From CAYTRP01 sp964625145 (lineage in GTDB: Bacteria > Sumerlaeota > Sumerlaeia > SLMS01 > JAHLLQ01): a DNA stretch of 12,239 nucleotides. Positions 6,980 to 12,239 of the stretch are shown here, in pieces. Location of the stretch: assembly GCA_964625145.1 (NCBI GenBank), contig CAZVAQ010000102.1, forward strand, positions 1 through 12,239. The letters are read 5' to 3'. Below the pieces are notes generated by a model, which was given only the letters and a program-made list of their open reading frames with translations, ran no database searches and was not told the origin of the DNA. Within the stretch, counting starts at the first letter, position 1, and each line of letters starts with the position of its first letter. A program made the position numbers and the translations under genes.

Positions 6980-7594
6980 GTGCTTCCAAATGTTCGTCTT
7001 ACTGGAATTCTGGCGGCGGGGGCTTTGGCGCTTTCGTGCGCCTTTTTCCTGGTCGCGTGCTCGCGGGAGGAGATTGAGGTCCACACCGTGCCGAAGGGGA
7101 GTGAGTCGATTGCGGCGGAGGAGCCGGTGGGTGGCGGGGCTGCTGCGGCCGTGACGGCGCCGCGGGTGGATTTCGTGCCGATTTGGACGGTGCCGCCGGG
7201 GTGGCGCGAGGTGGGGGATGCGCCGGCGATGCGGCTGACGACGTTTGTCTTTGACGGGCCCGCCGGCGAGGTTGAGGTGGCGGTGTCGCGGTTTCCGGGG
7301 GATGTGGGGGGGCTGTTGGCGAATGTGAACCGTTGGCGCGGGCAGGTGGGTTTGCCCCCCGCGGTGGAATCGGATCTGGATGAGATGGTGGAGCGGTTCT
7401 CTCATCCCGGGTTCGAAGGCTATGCCGTGCACCTGGCGGGGCCGGAGCAGCACATGCTCGCGGCTGGTGTGTTCGAGGTGGCGGAGGGCCGCACGTGGTT
7501 TGTGCGCGTGATCACGGATGCGGCGACGGCCGCTGCGGTGAAGGATGAAGTGTTCGCCTTCGCGCGTTCGTTCGGTGCGGGAGGTGGCGTATGA
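6980..7594 (+). CDS. Uncharacterised lipoprotein, first gene of the nrf operon
   Basis: A 204-residue protein with a lipoprotein signal: positively charged start, hydrophobic core (about 8-25) and lipobox FLVAC with the lipidated Cys at position 27. It should be anchored on the periplasmic side. An Ala/Gly/Glu-rich linker (about 28-58) leads to a globular domain starting PIWTVPPGWREVGDAPAMRL and containing the notable block GDVGGLLANVNRWRGQVGLP (about 111-130), then WFVRV and a C-terminal helix. From memory, similar NVNRWRGQ blocks occur in uncharacterised planctomycete/verrucomicrobial proteins; I could not check this. There are no CxxCH motifs. Its stop overlaps the ccsBA start (ATGA), so it is probably made with CcsBA and may assist haem or apocytochrome handling. 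It begins with GTG. Confidence 0.85.
   Translation: MLPNVRLTGILAAGALALSCAFFLVACSREEIEVHTVPKGSESIAAEEPVGGGAAAAVTAPRVDFVPIWTVPPGWREVGDAPAMRLTTFVFDGPAGEVEVAVSRFPGDVGGLLANVNRWRGQVGLPPAVESDLDEMVERFSHPGFEGYAVHLAGPEQHMLAAGVFEVAEGRTWFVRVITDAATAAAVKDEVFAFARSFGAGGGV
7579..7584 (+). promoter_or_regulatory. Ribosome binding site of ccsBA inside the lipoprotein gene
   Basis: GGGAGG lies within the last codons of the lipoprotein gene, 6 bases before the ATG at 7591. The two genes overlap as ATGA, giving translational coupling plus an independent strong site. Confidence 0.75.
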
Positions 7595-10554
7595 TCGGGA
7601 GAAGGGTTCTCGCCGCGTTGGCTTCGCTGCGGCTGACGGTGGCGCTGCTCGCCTTGTCGTTGGTGCTCATCTTTGTGGGGACGTTGGCACAGGTGTCCCT
7701 TGGCATTTGGCAGGCGGTGGACAGCTATTTCCGCAGTCCCATTGCGTGGATCGATCTGCAACTTTTCGTGCCGAGGCAGTTGGGCCGGGTTTCCGGTGCG
7801 GTGCCTTTCCCCGGCGGGTTGACGCTTGGCGTGCTGCTGATCGTGAACTTGATCGCGGCCCATGCCGTGCGGTTTCGCATGATGTGGAAACGCGCGGGGA
7901 TCGTGATCCTGCACGCGGGGTTGATCGTGTTGCTGCTGGGTGAGTTTGCCACGGGCTTCTTCGCGCGCGAGGGGCTGATGAGCATCGACGAGGGGAGCAG
8001 CTCGAACTTTGTCGAGGACATCCGCACCATTGAGCTTGCGGTGATTGATCCATCCGACGCGGAAGTCGATCGCGTCGTGTCGATTCCGGAAGGAATTGTG
8101 CTCGCATCCGTTGACAAGGGGGCGACCATCGAGTACGAGGCGCTTCCGTTTACAATCAGCCTAAGCGGTTGGATGCCCAACTCGCAATTGCTGCGCGCCA
8201 TGGGGCCGACGCCTGCGAATCGCGGCATCGGCCGCGAGGCGGTGGCGCAGGAAATCCCCCGCGTGCGCGGTGTGGATGGCGCGCAGACGGATGTGCCGGC
8301 CATGTATGCAACGCTTCATCGCGGCGGGGAGGAGCTTGGCACGTGGCTCCTGTCGCCGAACCTGATTGATGCGCAGGCCGTCGAAGTCGATGGGAAGACC
8401 TATGGCATCGCGCTGCGGTTCAAGCGCACGTACAAGCCGTATCGCCTGCACCTGATCGAGTTTCGCCACGACAAGTTCGTCGGCACCGAGGTGGCGCGCA
8501 ATTTTTCCAGCCGCGTGCGTCTCGAGGATCCCACGCGCGGCACCGACCGCGAGGTGTTGATCTGGATGAACAATCCGCTGCGCTACGCAGGGGAGACGTT
8601 CTACCAGGCGTCGTACAAGCCCGATGGTTCCGGGACCGTGCTTCAGGTCGTGCGCAATCCCGGCGCGATCCTGCCGTACATTGCGTGCCTGCTCGTCGGT
8701 GGTGGCATGACGCTGCACTTCGTGTTGGGGCTGTGGGGATTCCTGCGGCGTCAGAGCACGCGCGAGGCCAAGGAACGCGTGGCCCGTGGCCCGGCTCAAC
8801 GGATGCACCCGGCGCGGGTGTTGTTGCCGTGGGCCGTTGGGTCATTCGGCCTGTTGATTGCCTGTTCCGGTTTGTTGCGGCCGTTGCCTGGCAGTGAGTT
8901 TGACATCGCCGGATTCGGACATTTGCCCGTGTCGGCGGGTGGGCGTATCAAGCCGATGGATACGCAGGCGCGTCATGTGTTGATGGCGGCGGGTGGGCGC
9001 CAATCCATCCGCACGGAAGAGGGACGCGTCACGGCGACAAAGTTTCTGCTCGATCTGATGGCCAACCCCGATAGTGTGCGGCAATATCCGATCGTGCGCG
9101 TGGATCATCCGGATTTGCTGGCGCTGATGCACCTGTCGCCGGATGATGGCGGGCGCATCGCGCTGGAGAAGATCGAGCCGCACTGGGGGGTCGTCAGCGA
9201 GCAAGCGAATCGGGCGATGCAGGTTTCGCCGAAGCAACGCGACCCCTTTCAGCGCGCGGTGGTCTCGCTGTATGAGCGCGTGAACACGATCCTGGCGCAC
9301 AGCAGCATGGTCGCGCCCTATGCCATTCCGCCCATGGCGGAGGACGAGGAGTGGCGGCCGTTCCACGATGCCTTCATGGATTCCGGCTTCCTGGTTTCCG
9401 CGGACATGGAGGCCGATGCCACGCGCATGCATCCGGCGGTGGCGTACTTCATCTCGATGATGTCGGCGTACAGCGAGGGCGATGCGCCGGCGTTCAACAG
9501 CGCGGTTGCCAATTACCAGGCGTTGCTGTGGCGTGACATGCCGGGGGTCATGCGCAAGGCGGGACACGAAGTGCTCTTTAACCGCGCGGCATTCTTCAAG
9601 AGCGCCAGCGCGGTGTACCTGTTGTCGTTCCTGGTGGTGTGCGCGGCGATCCTGCTGCGCATGCGGCCGAACCTGGCGACGGGCCGGTGGGGGAGCCTTG
9701 CGGAGGGCCTGCGCTCCTCGGCGGTGGCGCTGATGATTGCGGCGCTCATCGTGCATACGGTCGCGATCATCTTCCGCATTTATCTGCAGGAGCGTCCGCC
9801 GGTGACGAACCTGTATTCGTCGGCGGTGTTTGTCGGCTGGGCAGCGGTGTTGATCGGCCTTTTCCTGGAGCACATTTATCGCATTGGCGTGGCGGTTCTT
9901 GGCGCCGCGTCGGTGGGCTTTGCCACGCTTGTCATCGCGCACAACCTGGGGAGCGATGGCGACACGATGCAGATGATGCAGGCTGTGCTGGACAGCAACT
10001 TTTGGCTGGCGACGCATGTGATCATGGTGACGCTGGGTTATTCGGCGACTTTCCTGGCCGGGGCGCTGGCTATTGTTTACCTTCTGATGGGCGTGTTCAC
10101 GCAGTATCTGACGCGGGACCGGGCGCAGGCCCTGGCGCGCATGGTGTATGGCGTCGTGTGTTTCGCGCTGCTGCTCAGTTTTGTGGGGACGGTGCTCGGT
10201 GGCATTTGGGCGGATCAGTCCTGGGGGCGCTTCTGGGGTTGGGATCCAAAGGAGAACGGCGCGGCGCTGGTCGTCCTCATTTGCGCGATCATACTGCATG
10301 CGCGCTGGGGAGGCATGATACGCGACCGCGGCGTCATGATCCTGGCCGTGGGGGGAAACATCGTCACCGCGTGGAGTTGGTTCGGCACCAACATGCTCGG
10401 CATCGGGTTGCACTCCTACGGTTTCATGGACGCGGCGATGTTCTGGATGATGGCGTTCGTGGTCAGCCAATTGGTCATCATGACGGTGGGGCTGACTCCG
10501 TTGGTGGGCTGGCGCAGCCATTCGGTGATGGGGATTCGGAGAAACGACATCTGA
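7591..10554 (+). CDS. ccsBA: Fused cytochrome c biogenesis protein CcsBA (ResB-ResC; NrfI-like)
   Basis: A 987-residue inner-membrane protein of cytochrome c maturation system II, which exports haem and attaches it to CxxCH motifs on the periplasmic side. The N-terminal part (about 1-380) is ResB/CcsB: it opens LASLRLTVALLALSLVLIFV-GTLAQ, has the membrane histidine H108 in ILHAGLIVLLLGE, then a large periplasmic domain. A middle soluble region (about 433-670) carries GGRIKPMD (about 449-456). The C-terminal part (about 673-987) is CcsA/ResC with NLYSSAVFVGW and the WWD haem-binding motif WGRFWGWDPKE (878-888). It also has likely haem-ligand histidines H722 (IVHTVAII), H809 (ATHVIMV) and H941 (GLHSYGF), assigned by analogy to Helicobacter CcsBA. 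No stop or frameshift separates the two halves, so this is a natural fusion. It lies between the lipoprotein and nrfH, as NrfI-type proteins lie in nrf operons. Confidence 0.96.
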   Translation: MIGRRVLAALASLRLTVALLALSLVLIFVGTLAQVSLGIWQAVDSYFRSPIAWIDLQLFVPRQLGRVSGAVPFPGGLTLGVLLIVNLIAAHAVRFRMMWKRAGIVILHAGLIVLLLGEFATGFFAREGLMSIDEGSSSNFVEDIRTIELAVIDPSDAEVDRVVSIPEGIVLASVDKGATIEYEALPFTISLSGWMPNSQLLRAMGPTPANRGIGREAVAQEIPRVRGVDGAQTDVPAMYATLHRGGEELGTWLLSPNLIDAQAVEVDGKTYGIALRFKRTYKPYRLHLIEFRHDKFVGTEVARNFSSRVRLEDPTRGTDREVLIWMNNPLRYAGETFYQASYKPDGSGTVLQVVRNPGAILPYIACLLVGGGMTLHFVLGLWGFLRRQSTREAKERVARGPAQRMHPARVLLPWAVGSFGLLIACSGLLRPLPGSEFDIAGFGHLPVSAGGRIKPMDTQARHVLMAAGGRQSIRTEEGRVTATKFLLDLMANPDSVRQYPIVRVDHPDLLALMHLSPDDGGRIALEKIEPHWGVVSEQANRAMQVSPKQRDPFQRAVVSLYERVNTILAHSSMVAPYAIPPMAEDEEWRPFHDAFMDSGFLVSADMEADATRMHPAVAYFISMMSAYSEGDAPAFNSAVANYQALLWRDMPGVMRKAGHEVLFNRAAFFKSASAVYLLSFLVVCAAILLRMRPNLATGRWGSLAEGLRSSAVALMIAALIVHTVAIIFRIYLQERPPVTNLYSSAVFVGWAAVLIGLFLEHIYRIGVAVLGAASVGFATLVIAHNLGSDGDTMQMMQAVLDSNFWLATHVIMVTLGYSATFLAGALAIVYLLMGVFTQYLTRDRAQALARMVYGVVCFALLLSFVGTVLGGIWADQSWGRFWGWDPKENGAALVVLICAIILHARWGGMIRDRGVMILAVGGNIVTAWSWFGTNMLGIGLHSYGFMDAAMFWMMAFVVSQLVIMTVGLTPLVGWRSHSVMGIRRNDI

Positions 10555-10641
10555 CGCATGTACGGTCGAAAGTCTTTGCCCCCCGCGTCGGGGGATGGCT
10601 GAATCGCTACAGGAATTGAATACATTCCCGGACCGCTTGCC
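10555..10641 (+). other. ccsBA-nrfH spacer with a small hairpin
   Basis: An 87-bp gap. CCCCC-CGCGTC-GGGGG (10579-10583 with 10590-10594) is a perfect 5-bp stem. No T-run follows, so a full terminator is unlikely. It might tune the transcript ratio between ccsBA and nrfHA. No obvious promoter is visible. Confidence 0.3.
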
Positions 10642-11187
10642 ATGGAGCAGGAAAGGGCCACTCTTCCGCCGGATGCACAGGGCGACGCTCCGCCCCGTGG
10701 AGGGAGGGGCGCCTGGCTCGGCGGCCTGCTGGCGCAACTCGGCTTTATTCCGTTCGCGTTCGCGCTCGTGTTGGGGATCCTTGCCGGGATGGGCGCGTTT
10801 ACGTTTGGGTACGGCGAGGGTTGGGCCTACCTTTCCAACGATCCGGCGGCGTGCGCCAATTGCCATGTGATGCAGGGGCATTACGACACTTGGCAGAATT
10901 CCAGCCATCGCCATGTGGCAGTCTGCAACGATTGCCACCTCGTCCATCACCCCATCGGGAAATGGATCACGAAGGCCGACAACGGCTTCTTCCATTCGTT
11001 GGCGTTCACCACCGGCCAGTTTCACGAGCCGATCCAGATCAAGCCGCGCAACAGCCGCGTAGCCCAAAGCGCGTGCCTGTATTGCCATGCTGATTTTGTC
11101 CACCAAATGCTGCCCATTGAGCCGGGTGGCGACATGTTGAGTTGCGTGCATTGCCACAGCGACGTGGGCCACGCCCACCGGCCGTAG
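10642..11187 (+). CDS. nrfH: NrfH, tetrahaem menaquinol dehydrogenase subunit of nitrite reductase
   Basis: A 181-residue NapC/NirT-family membrane cytochrome that oxidises menaquinol and passes electrons to NrfA. One membrane helix (about 33-55) is followed by GAFTFGYGEGWAYLSNDPAAC. Four haem motifs are visible: CANCH (71-75), CNDCH (95-99), CLYCH (145-149) and CVHCH (168-172). The first is followed by V-M (Met77), fitting the CxxCHxM arrangement that gives NrfH its Met-ligated haem 1. GKWITKADNGFFHSLAFTT (106-124) is typical of the family. Size and motif count are normal. The ATG has only a weak ribosome site, but the N-terminal extension before the helix contains no better start. nrfA follows after 37 bases, so both subunits are made from one transcript. 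Confidence 0.96.
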   Translation: MEQERATLPPDAQGDAPPRGGRGAWLGGLLAQLGFIPFAFALVLGILAGMGAFTFGYGEGWAYLSNDPAACANCHVMQGHYDTWQNSSHRHVAVCNDCHLVHHPIGKWITKADNGFFHSLAFTTGQFHEPIQIKPRNSRVAQSACLYCHADFVHQMLPIEPGGDMLSCVHCHSDVGHAHRP

Positions 11188-11211
11188 AATGTGACAGGAC
11201 GGACAACACTG

Positions 11212-11216
11212 AAGGA
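11212..11216 (+). promoter_or_regulatory. Ribosome binding site of nrfA
   Basis: AAGGAG-type site 8 bases before the GTG at 11225. It fixes the GTG start, which places a basic residue cluster and membrane anchor at the N-terminus. Confidence 0.7.
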
Positions 11217-11224
11217 GTTCACCC

Positions 11225-12239
11225 GTGAGCCCCAAATCGAATTCCCCCGCGACTCCAAGGTCTCCGAAGCGCCTGCTCCTCATGGTCGGGCTGTTGTTTG
11301 CAATGACCACGGTGGCCACGCTCATCGTCACCGCCGTGCTCGTCACCATGTTCGAGCACAAGCAGGACGCGCGCTCGCCCTACTTGCGCATCCAGGAGCT
11401 GGACGAGGTCAGCACCGATCCGGCGCTGTGGGCCAAGAACTGGCCGCATCACTTTGACCAATACAAGCAAACCGCCGGCGACGAATACTACGGCGGTTCC
11501 AGCGCGCTGCCCGAGAGCAAGCTCGACAAGAACCCATGGCTGCGTCGCCTGTATGCCGGCTATGCCTTCGCCATCGATTACCGCGAGGCGCGTGGCCATG
11601 CGTACATGCTGAACGACCAGATCCTGACACAACGCGTGACCGAGCGCCCGCAGGCCGGCGCGTGCCTGCATTGCCACGCATCGGCGACGGTGCTGTATCG
11701 CCAGACGGGGCTGAAGGCCATGGGCCTGCCGCATGACGACGAGGTCCTCGCCGCCGATTTCAACCGGGAGGCGGTGATTCGTGGCTTCAAGGAACTGAGC
11801 CAGCTTCCCTATCATGAGACGCTGGCATTGTTGACGCAGGTCCCCGACGGCTCGCCGCGCGGCATTGACCAGGTCTTTCCCACGCCGCAGCCCCAGAAGT
11901 TCGGCGCGCTGGATGCGAAGGAGCTTGAGGCGCATCTTGATGACTTCGCCATCAGCGAAGCGCATCCGGTGAGCTGCATTGATTGCCACGATCCGAAGAC
12001 GATGGCCGTGCGCGTGACTCGTCCGGGCTTCATGCTCGGCATCGCGGCGCTGGCGGAGAGCGATGAGCCGGTTCCGCACATGCCCAGTGTCGAGGCGTGG
12101 CGCCGCGGCAACCGCAGCGAACCCTACGATCCCAACAAGCTCGCCACCCGCCAGGAGATGCGCTCCTTCGCGTGCGGACAATGCCATGTCGAGTACTACT
12201 GTGCCAACAAGGACACCCTCACGTTCCCCTGGGGACATG
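11225..12239 (+). CDS. nrfA: NrfA, ammonia-forming cytochrome c nitrite reductase (CxxCH type), 3' end missing
   Basis: The first 338 residues of the pentahaem periplasmic enzyme that reduces nitrite to ammonium with six electrons; the gene runs off the right edge. A basic N-terminus and hydrophobic helix (about 17-41) form a signal anchor. The catalytic-domain start YAGYAFAIDYREARGHAY (110-127) includes the expected active-site Arg (R123). Haem motifs seen are CLHCH (147-151), CIDCH (251-255) and CGQCH (317-321), the last followed by VEYY, which carries the calcium and active-site Glu/Tyr (E323, Y324). Two more motifs and the active-site His should lie downstream. The first, catalytic haem motif is CxxCH where Escherichia and Wolinella have CxxCK. 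The haem 1-2 spacer is about 100 residues, against about 37 in Escherichia coli. It starts with GTG. Confidence 0.95.
   Translation, partial: MSPKSNSPATPRSPKRLLLMVGLLFAMTTVATLIVTAVLVTMFEHKQDARSPYLRIQELDEVSTDPALWAKNWPHHFDQYKQTAGDEYYGGSSALPESKLDKNPWLRRLYAGYAFAIDYREARGHAYMLNDQILTQRVTERPQAGACLHCHASATVLYRQTGLKAMGLPHDDEVLAADFNREAVIRGFKELSQLPYHETLALLTQVPDGSPRGIDQVFPTPQPQKFGALDAKELEAHLDDFAISEAHPVSCIDCHDPKTMAVRVTRPGFMLGIAALAESDEPVPHMPSVEAWRRGNRSEPYDPNKLATRQEMRSFACGQCHVEYYCANKDTLTFPWGH

Noticed and set aside
8842..11361. An 839-residue minus-strand open frame opposite ccsBA, nrfH and the start of nrfA
   Set aside because: It spans three real genes on the other strand and has a low-complexity His/Arg/Gln composition, so it is a mirror frame.
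11219..12238. A minus-strand open frame over the last kilobase
   Set aside because: The plus strand here encodes NrfA with three haem motifs and a clear ribosome site. The minus frame shows no domain.

Overview
The window is GC-rich bacterial DNA, apparently from a metagenome-style assembly because it contains a run of exactly 100 Ns. It encodes a respiratory nitrite-ammonification locus built on multihaem cytochromes and a fused system II cytochrome c maturation protein (CcsBA). It also has an orphan NtrC-type regulator and many short GC-rich hairpin and 'CCACGGAGACACG'-type dispersed repeats. Together these suggest a Gram-negative-type bacterium of the planctomycete/verrucomicrobial/Hydrogenedentes/Sumerlaeota kind. 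That placement is an inference from style; no marker gene in the window fixes the taxon.

Layout. Positions 1-455 are poorly coding. They hold a possible gene tail (1-27), a small ORF with a good ribosome binding site and signal-peptide-like start (122-430), and a competing antisense open frame over the same DNA. A multi-pass GT-C type membrane glycosyltransferase follows on the minus strand (456-2237). Divergent from it are an NtrC-family sigma-54 response regulator (2377-3876) and a GNAT acetyltransferase whose start codon overlaps the regulator's stop. Aspartate ammonia-lyase (4468-5880, minus) converges on this pair, and the 133-bp gap between them contains a perfect 13-bp inverted copy of a dispersed repeat. 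A complete tRNA-Ser(GCU) lies at 6081-6172. From 6173 to 6979 there is no gene: the stretch is packed with small perfect hairpins and a 115-bp tandem repeat interrupted by the N gap.

The last 5.2 kb form one plus-strand operon: an uncharacterised lipoprotein, ccsBA (translationally coupled by an ATGA overlap), nrfH and nrfA (3' end outside the window). NrfH would take electrons from menaquinol and pass them to NrfA, which reduces nitrite to ammonium. CcsBA attaches haem to both. The NrfA has CxxCH, not CxxCK, at its first (catalytic) haem. That makes it the His-ligated subtype, which should not need a special lysine-motif haem lyase, yet a fused NrfI-like CcsBA sits in the operon.

The window is mostly recognisable biology. 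The points most worth a second look are the unknown lipoprotein coupled to ccsBA, the CxxCH NrfA with its long haem 1-haem 2 spacer, the in-register tandem repeat at the assembly gap, and the regulator/acetyltransferase pair. I see no clear evidence of an entirely new system.
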